NCBI GenBank assembly: GCA_008828725.1
Contig: MEHQ01001058.1
Span: 262,161-326,160, forward strand
Direction of reading: 5' to 3'
Length of the DNA stretch: 64,000 nucleotides
From: Saccharina japonica
Taxonomy: Eukaryota; Sar; Phaeophyceae; Laminariales; Laminariaceae
Below, piece by piece: positions 20,105 to 30,100 of the stretch. The notes beneath the pieces were generated by a model. The model was not told where the DNA came from. It saw only the letters and a list, made by a program, of their open reading frames with translations, and did not search any database. A program made the position numbers and the translations under genes. Every line of letters starts with the position of its first letter. Position 1 is the stretch's first letter.

Positions 20105-20425
20105 GCAAGGGCGCACAAAAAAAAAAGTTATCGACACCACCCCCCCCCCCCCTATATTGGAGGGAAGAAACCGGACCGTTGTGATCCCAGAAAACAATAA
20201 GTCAAGTTTTTTTTTAATTACNNNNNNNNNNNNNNNNNNNNNNNNNNNNNNNNNNNNNNNNNNNNNNNNNNNNNNNNNNNNNNNNNNNNNNNNNNNNNNN
20301 NNNNNNNNNNNNNNNNNNNNNNNNNNNNNNNNNNNNNNNNNNNNNNNNNNNNNNNNNNNNNNNNNNNNNNNNNNNNNNNNNNNNNNNNNNNNNTTTTTTT
20401 TTTTTTTTTGTGCGCCCTTTGAGTA
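20105..20425. mobile_element. Foldback element with gap inside
   Basis: CAAGGGCGCACAAAAAAAAA at the left and TTTTTTTGTGCGCCCTTTG at the right are reverse complements, flanked by TACAGCA on the left and TACAGCAG on the right. The middle is lost in the run of Ns. Confidence 0.55.
20222..20393. other. Assembly gap (172 Ns)
   Basis: This is an unsequenced run bordered by poly-T and TTAATTAC sequence. Any frame drawn through it is meaningless. Confidence 1.
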
Positions 20426-20439
20426 CAGCAGTATTAATA

Positions 20440-20590
20440 GTAGTACTGGTCCGTGTATAGATAGTGCCGGTCGAGTAGTGCCGGCTACCCGCTTCCAAGT
20501 GCCTGTGTGAAATCGCTTGGCGCAGATGGGATTCGCGTGTGGTATTAGCAGTTAGTGTGTGGAGTAGTGCCGGTTGCCGCCACAGGCTTG
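20440..20590. mobile_element. AGTGCCGG-family repeat, related to 34148-34360
   Basis: ATAGTGCCGGTCGAGTAGTG, CCCGCTTCCAAGTGCC, AAATCGCTTGGCGCAGATGG and GGAGTAGTGCCGGTTG match, in reverse, the interior of the 34.2-kb element (CCATCTGTGCCAAGCGATT and ACCGGCACTATACTCC). Confidence 0.65.
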
Positions 20591-20749
20591 ATCGAGCACA
20601 TCACCCCAAATTTACTCAGTACACACGACCCAAAGTCCACGCCGTTTTTCGGAGATAAGACCCTGAAATTTGGCACACATACATACATGTTCTTATGAAC
20701 CCCTGCCGACCAGATATCGGTTGGGGGTTGTTCTTGTTTTCTTTTTCCG

Positions 20750-20754
<5 letters not shown>

Positions 20755-20808
<54 letters not shown>
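20755..20808 (+). repeat. Poly-T run of 54
   Basis: An uninterrupted T54 run. It may be the A-tail of a minus-strand retroposed sequence, although no element body is recognised next to it. Its length is likely to be unreliable. Confidence 0.9.
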
Positions 20809-20809
<1 letters not shown>

Positions 20810-20879
20810 GGGAGATTTGGGATCCCAAATTTTCGTTGACGAGAAAAAAAAACACACACACACATTCGTAAATCGTTAG

Positions 20880-21200
20880 GCAGGTGACGATGCTCGGGGC
20901 GGCCTTACTCTTTTGGCCCGTAATAGGTAAATACCACCGTCCCATAACAGGTGCCGCCGACCTCGAGCCGGGCGACCTCGTCGGGGTCGCTGACGCCCCA
21001 CTCTCGCGCGCCCCGCTGAGAGCCTCACAGCACGACAATCGAACCACTGACTCCAGCCTTGGGCCAATCCGCAGCCCATCAGGTTTCAGCTGTCACTCGC
21101 GCAGATTTGACCCTTGCCATCACTTGCCACTTACAGGAGTCGCTGGCCCTGGGGTCGTCCACCCGGAGACCAATGCCCCACACTGGGGGTCCAGAGAGCT
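20880..21200. other. GC-rich patch, unidentified
   Basis: Open frames run in both directions with arginine- or proline-rich composition, and no domain can be recognised on either strand. It ends at a LINE 3'-end fragment at about 21225. Confidence 0.3.
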
Positions 21201-21224
21201 GTGTGTGGCTTCAGCCAAGAGTTT

Positions 21225-21400
21225 GGTGTGTGTGTTCTTCACGTTAAACCTTTCTTTCTACCCGTCGACATCCAGCACACCCAGTAGTGTCCGTGCCGAT
21301 TCTTCATCCTCAAAAGGTACCAGTTCTGTGGTCACAAAACTACGACACAGAGATACTGCGCTCAGTGTGCCCGTGCTCAGAAGGTGCTTTTTCATGGCGG
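21225..21400 (-). mobile_element. LINE 3'-end family fragment, minus orientation
   Basis: (GT)n, TTCTTCACGTTAAACC, TACCCGTCGACATCCAGCAC, GGTCACAAAACTACGACAC and ACTGCGCTCAGTG match the 19.1-kb copy in reverse. Confidence 0.75.
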
Positions 21401-21649
21401 ATTTTCGGGGAAATTGTACGAAGAATGGAAGGACAATGATGCCCTTCCTTCCGTGCCAGATGTCCTCACGGCTCTCTGGGAATAAAATAAAGCTGTTTTT
21501 TCTTGATTCTACGATAAAGTGAGCACCAAGGATACAGACCTGCAAGAGGATACTCTGGGTCTCACCCAGTCATCCAACACAGGGGCATATACTCGTAGAA
21601 CAATTTCTTGTGCAAAAGTTCCACGTTCAGGGTTCCACCTCTTCACCCC

Positions 21650-21746
21650 TTAACCCTTACAGGACTGGGGTCCCGTTTTGGGGACAAATTACTTAGAATT
21701 AGAGTGGGTTGTCCCCAAAACGGGACTGCAGTCCTAAAGGGGTTAA
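21650..21746. mobile_element. piggyBac-type MITE, symmetric subtype
   Basis: TTAA at 21650-21653 and 21743-21746 border a near-palindrome starting CCCTTACAGGACTGGGGTCC and ending GACTGCAGTCCTAAAGGGG. Confidence 0.85.
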
Positions 21747-21820
21747 GAACTGGTCACAGAAATTTGGGGACAAACTGCTTGGAATTAGTGTGACATTTTT
21801 TTCAGTTCTGAATGGGTTAA
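21743..21820. mobile_element. piggyBac-type MITE, asymmetric subtype, sharing a TTAA
   Basis: It starts GAACTGGTCACAGAAATTTG at the shared TTAA and ends GAATGGG/TTAA at 21817-21820. This repeats the arrangement at 5052-5223. Confidence 0.8.
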
Positions 21821-21958
21821 AAACGGCGTGGATATTTTGACCTTTGTGCGGTAAAACGTGTAAATTCCGGCATCGCGTCGTAATTACTTAGTTTCAGTAT
21901 GGAATCGATTTTTGGCGTTCAACCTTGATCATACGACAAGGGTCAGATCTTCCAACCT

Positions 21959-22402
21959 TTGCGTGAAACTTTGTACAAACATGCCTTGGAAAAGCGGCTC
22001 GTCCAGAAAAAAAAAAAGGAGAAAAAGCATGCATACTCGTATTCCTACGGAAACGCCTGGCTATTTGTGGCCTCTATTGAAGGAAAACGATTGGTCGGGG
22101 CATATTCTCTACGTATTCTCGGCGCCGGTAGTGCCAGTTCTGCGAGTAAGCCCTTCATAAAAAAAGCGGCAAAATGTCACCCTCTTCCACTGCTGTTCAT
22201 GGCGGTCAGTATCATCACCAAATATGATGTGACGTTTGAGTTGCTATTGCTGCGGCATTCATTCTTGGCTGACGAAATCTGGGGTGTTGTATCATACGCT
22301 TGTTCAAACACAGAGCTCATATATAATGCCGGTTTTGATGGCTGGCGCATGGTATCTTGTATTTTGATGAACCGCAAAAATATCACGAATCATACATCGT
22401 AG
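21959..22402 (+). other. Unidentified 147-codon open frame, possible decayed exon
   Basis: The frame reads with protein-like composition after a lysine-rich start: YGNAWLFVASIEGKRLVGAY, RILGAGSASSASKPFIKKAA, then FELLLLRHSFLADEIWGVVS and NAGFDGWRMVSCIL. It continues, with one stop, upstream to a TTTCAG at about 21890-21897 that could be an acceptor. No family is recognised, and the A-run near 22010-22018 may have shifted the frame. It may be a fossil of an unknown element or host gene. Confidence 0.3.
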
Positions 22403-23417
22403 CATGTACCAATGAAGGAGGTGTGCAGAGCATACAATTTGCACACCCGGTGTGCGAGTAGGGGCTGCCCGCGGCACCAACGAACGGCATCCTCCGCAGG
22501 CCGGTGCAGAGGTGTACCTTGGTATAGACTACGACACGACACAAGTACCAGCTATGTACGCGTACGTATATATACGCCATGCCAGCAGAATACAACTCGT
22601 CGTATTTCGTCCTTGTTTAGGAGGCCGCGTGCAGAAAAAAATGTCCAAATTTCTGCTCTTTACGTCTGATATGTACCAGGTACAGACCGGTACGTATACG
22701 TACTGCTTAAAACATCAAAATTATTTGCTTGTTGAGAGCCGCCCGTATATTATCGCGAGGACGCAGCAGAACGGACGCGCCTTTTTTGCGCTACGTATTA
22801 TATGCATGTACGTACGATATTATACGTGGTTCCAAGCCTGAGAAGGTGCACTGCAGATAGGGACTTTGGGACTGCAGCTCGCACCGTTCATGGTTCATGG
22901 TCACACGTATGATATGTACTGGTAACAAACAGGTAACAGGTACGAAGAAGCCAAGGGTTGAGGGTGTGCGTTAGGACAAAGACGACTTTGGTACAAGTGG
23001 GGCGTGCTTTCTCACGAAAAAAAAAAGAAGCGGCAAAATATTGGGTGAGTGAGGTCTGCCGCCAACTGGTGCGGGAAGATAAAAAGTTGTCGTTCACAAA
23101 AGCAATACTCGTACAAGTATCCAGGGATAACGCAGCAAGCAGTTGCAGCAGGCAACAGGAAGGAGCAGCAGCAGCAGCAGCCAGCCGCCACCGCACCGCA
23201 GCCTCAGCCGCACAGCCGCAGGAACCAACGCGTGCGCTGGCTACTGCTGCTACCACAGCAGTACTGTACGTAGATCGTAGATACACAAGGTAGAAATAAC
23301 ATACACGCACAGATATACAGAAGAAGGGGAAGGCGGCGTGGGCATGAAAAACAGACCGCGGCGGGTGTCCTACGATGTACACAACTACTTCGTACTGCTG
23401 AAATAGTCATCACTGAC
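22403..23417. other. Non-coding stretch; presumed downstream intron of the 23.8-kb minus-strand gene
   Basis: Numerous TACGTA, GTACGT and TACCAGGTA motifs and CAG/AGC-rich triplets (23140-23240) are present. No second exon for the minus-strand gene could be recognised. Confidence 0.4.
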
Positions 23418-23845
23418 CTGTTTAGGGGCTGTAGCGCCTTGTGCCAATGCCTTCCGTGATGACCCCCTTCTCCTCCCGGTGATGATGAACCTCTTCCTCC
23501 GTCGTCTGCTTCCGATTCTTGCCCAGCGCCACGGTCGCCAAACTCGTCGATGGCATCTTCGTCGCTGTTGACTGGAACCTCGAAAAAGAGCAGACCTTCC
23601 CCAGGGACTCCTCCTGTTGTTAGCAGAGCGCGATGATCTTCCTCTCGTCGGATATTGCGGCCGCCTTGTGCGCTATGCCCGGAGTCCTCGCGTTGATCTG
23701 CACCCGAAACGATATCAGATTTCGTCCGGTCGTCCCGAAAATCACCGGGAGGCCCGACCGGTGCGCTCGAGGCCCAGAGCACGACAAGGGCGGCCACCGC
23801 AGCCGTAACAAGTACCGTCCTTCGTAGAATCACAGGCGACGCCAT
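23418..23845 (-). CDS. Candidate first exon of a signal-anchored protein of unknown function
   Basis: An ATG at 23845 opens a 142-codon frame that stays open to a good donor, AACAG/GTCAGTG, after 23418, so the exon ends two bases into a codon. The N-terminus is MASPVILRRTVLVTAAVAAL followed by VVLWASSAPVG. This is two arginines, then a 19-residue hydrophobic segment: a signal peptide or type II signal anchor typical of secretory or Golgi proteins. The rest is hydrophilic and acidic, low complexity (EFGDRGAGQESEADDGGRGS) and ends HHGRHWHKALQPLN. Composition is clearly richer in GC than the flanks. The frame upstream of 23845 begins only with GTG, so ATG 23845 is chosen. A (GGT)n lies in the 5' flank. 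Downstream exons were not found. The membrane segment is seen; gene status and function are inferred. Confidence 0.5.
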
Positions 23846-23880
23846 GGTCGGTTGCTGGGAGGCCACCCGGGCACGATGGG

Positions 23881-23908
23881 TGTGGTGGTGGTGGTGGTGG
23901 TGGTGGTA
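23881..23908 (+). repeat. (GGT)n microsatellite
   Basis: About nine GGT triplets lie in the presumed 5' flank or leader of the minus-strand exon at 23418-23845 (CCA-rich in the sense of that gene). Confidence 0.9.
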
Positions 23909-25104
23909 GTGGTCGTTGTGTGGATTGACGCGGAGCGAGCGGCTGGGCGAGTTCTCGCTTGACTTTTATATGCGTACCTGTCTACTACTGTTTGTTTGTG
24001 TACGGAGAGTGGTGTCGGAAAGTGAGTGTGTGCGTCGGTGTGTGCGCGTTTTTTCTTGTGTGGGGAGGTGGGGGATGCAAAAGGAGAGGGAGAGAGCCTG
24101 GTCTGTATACGTCCACACGTATTATATAGTTGACTCGTACTCTGTGTCTGTTCTGTATATTACTCTGTGCGATTTGCGCTTGTTGTGGGCTTCGGGTGCT
24201 ACCGCAGCAGCAGTCCATCGATCTCGTGCTTTACAGCGTTTCATCAACAACAAACACCACCCGTCTGCCGTGCAACGTTGACAATCTTTCCATATTTGTT
24301 CTCATTGTCGTTGTCGTATGATTTTTTTTGAAAAGTTTCATTTTTTCGAACATTCGAAAATTCGTACGACTATTATGGTAAAAAATAACAAAACGAAGAA
24401 AAATACCTTCGTTAAATAGCAAGTTTGTTTATTGAGGCCACACTCACAACTCACAACCATTGTGCCCCTGCAAATCGTCTGTCGCGTGCCCCAGCCGCCC
24501 TGGTCCGCGTATATACGTACGCCGGTATTTTTTCACATACGTACACACATTCGTATAACACAACGCATATGAAAATGAGGCCGTTTTGTGTTTGTAACGC
24601 AGAGGACGAATTCAAAGCTGATTTTCTCGGAGAGCGTGGAGGAGTTGTGGAAACGTCGTTGTGGAAACGTCGAAACGTCGAGAGCGATGCGTCTGTCTAT
24701 CCTATCTGTCCATGCAAAGAAAGATGTTTCCAAAAAGACACACCATTTTCGTTGTGTTTATTACTTCTCACTTTAGAGAAACATAGAGAAACTCGGCTTG
24801 AAAAATCGAATTTCGTCCCAGGGTTTCTGAGTTTTGCGGAGGCCCGTGCTGTGCGCTGTGCGATGTGTGCCTACCGGCACCTTGCGACCTACTTCTGCTC
24901 GACTACGAGTAGCCTGACGGTGACACAGACTCTCCTATAGAGTTCTGTTCTGCCGTATGCATGGCCCGTCGTAGAAAAAGGGAGAAGACTACTCGTACGC
25001 ATGGTGAGCTGCAAGAAGTTTTTTGTCACGGGCCGCGGTAGGTAGCGGTAGGTATTCGAAAATGTGAGCTGTGTCGTATGATACAAACGAGTAACGATAT
25101 ATCA
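23909..25104. other. Non-coding stretch
   Basis: Sequence with several chance frames and a short tandem of GTGGAAACGTCGAAACGTCG type at 24647-24681. No exon, RNA gene or repeat family is recognised. Confidence 0.4.
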
Positions 25105-25230
25105 TGACTATTATTATTGTTGTTGTTGTCTTCACATTAAAAAAACCGTGCCGGTCTCTCTATCCAGTACCTCCATCTGTCCGTGCTAATCCAACACTTG
25201 ACACGGTCGATTCCCGTGGTCACAGGCTAA
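25105..25230 (-). mobile_element. LINE 3'-end family fragment with (AAC)n tail, minus orientation
   Basis: (TTG)4, TCTTCACATTAAAAAAACCG, ATCCAGTACCTCCATCTGTC and CGTGGTCACAGG follow the family pattern but are more diverged than the other copies. Confidence 0.65.
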
Positions 25231-26798
25231 CTTGCCCAAAAAAAGGTATACTGAAATAAAAGTGGAACCCGTTATTACGTCTAGGAATTCGACCGATTCT
25301 TTAATGGGTGTTTGCTTTATTTTTAGTTAGGGTTTGCCTTTTGGTATGGGTGTATGGATACAGAGGTGGTTGGTGATGGTAAATAATTAAAAACAAATGT
25401 TTGCAAAAATTGGCCTACCGGACGGAGTGTTGAAGATATTATGGCGCGAACACCTATTATCTATGATACATCTTCTCTGATCAATGTTCATCGCCACGGC
25501 CCTTCTACAAAACATCAATCTTCTGGGGTTTTATCGTCGATCGGTGGATCATCTTTGTCCTGCTTGCTGCCTGTGCCCGCCTGTGCGACCACCTGTCAAG
25601 GGGGTAACAACTATGTGCCTGAATACGGAGGAGGCAGCAAATAGTCGCTCCTTTCTTTTGATTCAGCTGGTAGGAGCGCTCGATTCCGTGAAGGCAAACA
25701 AAGCTGGGCTTCGAATCTCAAGGGCCGGCATAAATAAGCTACAGAAGGAGCAGGGGGGCGCGAGGTGGACCATACGGGCGGGTGTCCATCATAGAGAAGA
25801 CAATAATACATCAAGTGCAGGGGGGGGGGGGGATCCAAACAAAACCTGTGCCATCATTCATTCGGTGATGGAGGTTGCCTCCGATACCAGCAGCGCAGAG
25901 ATCAATAAGAAAAGACGTTGCCCGGAAGGTTGTGCCCCCAAACAAATGCTTTTTTTTCTTTAGTTATGACAGGAAAACGCTATAAAAAATCGTTGCACCG
26001 GATGGACCATTATTTGTTTTATACAATTAAGAACGAATGTGAGTACATATTATATTAATGTCATAATCCGCTAAGCCGGGCGTTGCACGCGAGGCGGGGG
26101 CACGCCTCGGCGAAGAAACCGCGAGGAAAGGCGGTCAGTGGCGGGAGAGATCCGTAGACGAAAGGATGGTCAGCTTCGTCTAAGAGCTAAGATAGGGTCA
26201 TTTATAGTGATTGTCCTGCGCGGCGTGGGGATGGGGTCGCGTTATTTCAGGGTTGCAAGTGTTGAAGGCAGGGGTACTCAGACTGCCATTTTTCAGCGAA
26301 ATTTTGCGGAGTTCCCATCACCACCACCAGCAGCAGCGCGAGTTCCTAGCGAAAGCTATGATAACACCCTACAATTAATTATTGTTGGGGGTACTGCTTG
26401 TAGTAGTATGGTATGATATACCATAACTGGTATGTGGCGTGATAGACCACCTGCTGAGTTGTTGCTTCAGCCAGCGTTCTTGACTGCTGCCGTAGGTAGG
26501 TCTGGTGGGCGCGGCTATCCGGCTGTCGGGACTGCCACAGCCAGATCACCCGAGCTGAGCTGTCAACAAAATCAAAACAAAAATCTACCGCGTTTGCCCC
26601 AGGTGTGCTTGTTAAAATAGTTGTTGTTTGGTTGGTTTTGGGGGTTGCGGGTTGTGGCGTTGTGGCCCATTGCTATTATTTTGGTCTGTTCGTCAAAATT
26701 AAAAAAAAATAGTGATAGCGCCGTTGTGGCCCCTATTTGATGCTGTCTTCATTGCAGTATCCGGATATCGTTCTTCGCAATTTTGTTGATCGGGGAGG
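25231..26798. other. Non-coding stretch
   Basis: Chance frames at 25441-25963 and 26138-26416 have no recognisable domain. G-run at 25821-25831. A duplicated AGCGCCGTTGTGGCCC-like phrase (26655, 26717) is the only internal repeat seen. Confidence 0.4.
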
Positions 26799-26883
26799 TT
26801 AACCCCTTGAGAACTGGTCCCACATTTTGGGGACAAAATACTTGGAATTAGTGTGGATTTTTTTTCAGTTCTAAATGGGTTAA
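26799..26883. mobile_element. piggyBac-type MITE, asymmetric subtype
   Basis: TTAA at 26799-26802 and 26880-26883; CCCCTTGAGAACTGGTCCCA start, TACTTGGAATTAGTGTGG core, CTAAATGGG end. Confidence 0.85.
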
Positions 26884-27133
26884 GAGAGTATATAAAGTAC
26901 TCGTCAGGTCAGTTGCGGCTGGCCCGTAGAAGGTCAACGTGATATATCGTTAGGGTTGATTGACAGGTTGGGTTGACTTTGAGTTGCCTGCGCCATACAG
27001 CTTACACTCTTCGATCTGCTTGATCTCCTCCTCCTCCTCATCTTTGCTCTCGGGTATACATCTGCTCGTACTTCGTAAGAGCCCCACCACCCTCGGGAGC
27101 CGTTCACGGTATACCGTAATCATGCGAGAGTTG

Positions 27134-27626
27134 GCACCGGGGTGCGATCGATTTTTAAATGTTTCTACGTTGTGTTTTTTATCGCACCCCGGTGCTATCT
27201 CTCCGATGGGTGCCAACCTTCCGATGGGGGTGCGGAAATACAATTAAATCATGCCGTTCTTCAATTTTGGCGCACCCCCGGTGCGATCTCTCCGATGGGT
27301 GCGCTGCTGAATCGAAATACACCGGGCCGTACTGGGGCAACGGCGCTGCGTAAATGACTCAAAGCTACCTAAAACGACTTGACCTACCATGCGTTGGTAA
27401 AGAACGTTTGAGAGGAGTGGCGCACTGGTGATATCTCATCGGAAAATGAAAGAAATGAGAATATTACCTACTACAGACCCGCTGCGGTGGCCCTCAAATT
27501 TCTATTTATGTCGGAGAGATCGCACCGGGGTGTGATCTCTCCGATGGGGGTGCCAAAACACGATTCAATGTTTCTACGTTGTGTTTTTTATCGCACCCCG
27601 GTGCTATCTCTCCGATGGGTGCCAAC
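27134..27626. repeat. Cluster of GCACC(C)CGGTGC hairpins, with a duplicated ~57-bp block
   Basis: Units of the form CGCACCCCGGTGCTATCTCT + CCGATGGGTGCC recur in both orientations at about 27137, 27183, 27271, 27520 and 27592. The block from TTTCTACGTTGTG to GGGTGCCAAC is present almost exactly at 27167-27220 and 27571-27626. Each unit is self-complementary (GCACC...GGTGC). Confidence 0.75.
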
Positions 27627-27630
27627 NGGG

Positions 27631-27631
<1 letters not shown>

Positions 27632-27674
<43 letters not shown>
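27632..27674 (+). repeat. Poly-G run of 43 next to an N
   Basis: G43 follows a single N at 27627 and a C. Long G-runs stall polymerases and are a common place for assembly joins, so the junction at 27627 should not be trusted. Confidence 0.9.
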
Positions 27675-27676
<2 letters not shown>

Positions 27677-28089
27677 GTATGTAACGCCAAATGGTAAATA
27701 TCTACCAATATGTGTAACTCCCTGCAACCAGGCATGAATGCTGCTACGTACTGCACTTCGAGTATAGCTCGTACGGCGTTAATAAGACATTTGTACTCCT
27801 GGTAGTCACCCTGCTGGCGGTTGAGCTAAGCTTCGAATGTGCTGTTTGATAACACAAAGCACTTTTTTTCTGATGAGTATTTTTCCTTCCGTCGCTGAAA
27901 GGGCGAGGGTGCGAGCTACCAAACTTCGACGGAAATGGACGAAAAGTGGTGGGAGAATGCTAACAAATAACCCTCCTTGCATGTCAAAGTCTATGTACAC
28001 GTAGTATATGTACAGTATGTGCCTACCAGGATCTATTTATAGGTGCATGCGCCATCTGTATATGTACCAGGTATGTATAGTATCACAGG

Positions 28090-28257
28090 TTGGCCGAGAC
28101 CCCCCCCCCCCCCAAATAAACGCTTGGTGCAAGCAATGTCTGCCTGGCTGGTGAAAACCCAACGAGCTCCGTCCCGGCATTGTAGGGGTGCGAGGGTCTA
28201 TGATCATACGACTACGGCCGTGCACGATAATGAAGTACACCCCCCCTCGCACAATGT
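28090..28257 (+). mobile_element. Repeat bounded by C-runs, plus copy
   Basis: A C14 run, then GTCCCGGCATTGTAGGGGTG, CGAGGGTCTATGATCATACG, ACTACGGCCGTGCACGATAA and GAAGTACACCCCCCC. The same unit is inverted at 28730-28873 and direct at 30505-30597. Confidence 0.75.
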
Positions 28258-28729
28258 GGGCAGAAAACATTAAAAAAAAAAAACTCCACGGGGAGACATT
28301 GAGCAATGTATATATCTATAGGAAACCCCACAAGGTGTCAACATCCTCTCAATTCGGTACGCCCAATGGTGTGTGTGCTACGTTGTTCAACATCTCCATA
28401 AGCATTATTGTACGCCCTCATTGTGCAGGAGGGGGGCTCTCTCAGCCATCATCATGTCAATGTGTTATCGAGTACCGGCGCAGCGACATCATCGGGAGCG
28501 TCGACGATAGCTATTACTATTAATATGAATTTTGAGTATCGGGGGGTTACAGGTTACAGTTGCTGCTATTTTTTGTCTCACGCTCAGCACTGCCGCTAGC
28601 GTCGGAACCCCGATATATGTTGCCTCGGCTAGAGGTTGTCTGTCCTTGCCTGCAGGCCCTGTCGAGCACGTCGCTAGTGTGAACGTCGCCGCCAGCCCTA
28701 CCACTCACCACGCCACTTGTTTTAGCGAG

Positions 28730-28873
28730 GGGGGGGGGGGGGGGGGGTGGTACTCATGTCTGTGCACGGCCGTAGTTCATAATGACCATAGACCCTCGCA
28801 TCCCTACAATGCCGGGACGGGGCACGTTGGTGGTTTTCACCAACCAGGCAGTTTTTGAGCGAGGGGGGGGGGG
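28730..28873 (-). mobile_element. Repeat bounded by G-runs, inverted copy
   Basis: A G-run at about 28731-28747, TGTGCACGGCCGTAGTTCAT, ACCATAGACCCTCGCATCCC, TACAATGCCGGGACGG and GTTTTCACCAACCAGGCAG are the reverse complement of the 28.1-kb copy. It ends in another G-run (28864-28873). Confidence 0.75.
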
Positions 28874-29058
28874 GTAACGACGAGCCATTAGTACTACTGC
28901 TACTGCTACTACTACATACTACTACTTATAATTCTACTAGTACTATTACTACTACGATTCACTACGAAGTATTACTATAGAGTAGCAACAGTAAAATCAT
29001 ATGTAGTAGGCATACATATTCAAGGTATCGTAATAGTAGAGTGTGTGTCCTTCTACTG

Positions 29059-29083
29059 CCCCCCCCCCCCCCCCCCCCCCCCC
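29059..29083 (+). repeat. Poly-C run of 25
   Basis: An uninterrupted C25, followed by GCCCC. It lies between AT-rich sequences and belongs to the many C/G homopolymers of this window. Confidence 0.9.
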
Positions 29084-29182
29084 GCCCCAGTATTATTATT
29101 AGTATAGACTATACTGGTACCAGGTATGATACTACAGTAATCTATATCATAGTATAGTATCGAGAGTACAGAATAAAACTCC

Positions 29183-29440
29183 GTGGTCTAGCGGTGGACT
29201 AACTGTAACCCTGCTCACGGTCGCACTGGGGTTCGACTATCGGCTAATGTCGTAGTGTCACCGCCGTCCTCAACGGCTTTGTGGTATCACGGTATCACAC
29301 AAGGCGTTTTCTTTCGTTTTTTTCGTGAGTCTGCTTCCTTCCGGCGCCGAGAGTGCCAGACAAGCAAAAACCACAAAAACTCGACGAAAACGTCAACGAG
29401 CTGTGGGAATGCTGCACCCACGCTGGGCGTCAATGTAAGG
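29183..29440 (+). mobile_element. Diverged SINE with tRNA-like head
   Basis: CCGTGGTCTAGCGG fits a pol III box A, and GGGGTTCGACTAT about 45 bases later fits box B. The later segment AACTCGACGAAAACGTCAAC and GTGGGAATGCTGCACC resembles the SINE body. The cloverleaf cannot be closed well, so it is not a functional tRNA gene. Confidence 0.55.
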
Positions 29441-29993
29441 GCCTTTTCGGTACTACTGTAGTATGAAGACGCAACGGTCCTTGTGTTCCGGTCCAGAGTG
29501 GTATGCGCGATGAAATATTAAGGCATGTATCGGAGGGGGGGAGAAGGGGAGGAATCTGTTACCACCGCCTATTACTGTCCAGAAGGGCGCTAAGGGTAAA
29601 TTATCTATTACGAGTTGAGCTGGAAGGCAAAAGTGATGATTGAAAATATCAACTGCTATTAATGGGCACAAAGTACTAATACTTCGTATCATATTATATA
29701 TATTAATACCGGGGAACACACAATCATAGCCAAATATGGTTTATAAACATAGGCGGATTTGGACTTTGTCGGTCCATCGTGAGTTCTGATTACTATGTAT
29801 GGCTCCAGGTATTAAGACTGCAGAGCATCAATACTGCGCTGCCAAAATACCGCACTGATAACCTGTAAGGAAGGCACCAAATGAATTTGATCGTAACAAA
29901 ATTGAAGCTCGTTTGCTCACGATAAATACGTAATCAGATTGGCCGAAGAAACGGTGTCCAGAGTCGAGTGCCATAACAAACCCCAACAATACT

Positions 29994-30100
29994 ATTGCGG
30001 AGGACCATAGTAAATAGAACCAAATGTTGTCAGTAAAAATATACATATGTATAGGTTTTTGTGTGTACCATAGGTCCTATTTACTATGCTCCTCCGTAAT
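29994..30100. mobile_element. Foldback MITE with 24-bp arms
   Basis: ATTGCGGAGGACCATAGTAAATAG at the left pairs with CTATTTACTATGCTCCTCCGTAAT at the right, with two mismatches. The interior is AT-rich with TACATATGTATA. A related copy is at 34477-34588. Confidence 0.8.

Noticed and set aside
20157-20510. A frame running through the gap
   Set aside because: It is only open because Ns do not encode stops.
27134-27330. Riboswitch-like or structured RNA reading of the GCACC...GGTGC hairpins
   Set aside because: The units recur in both orientations in non-coding sequence and fit a foldback repeat better.
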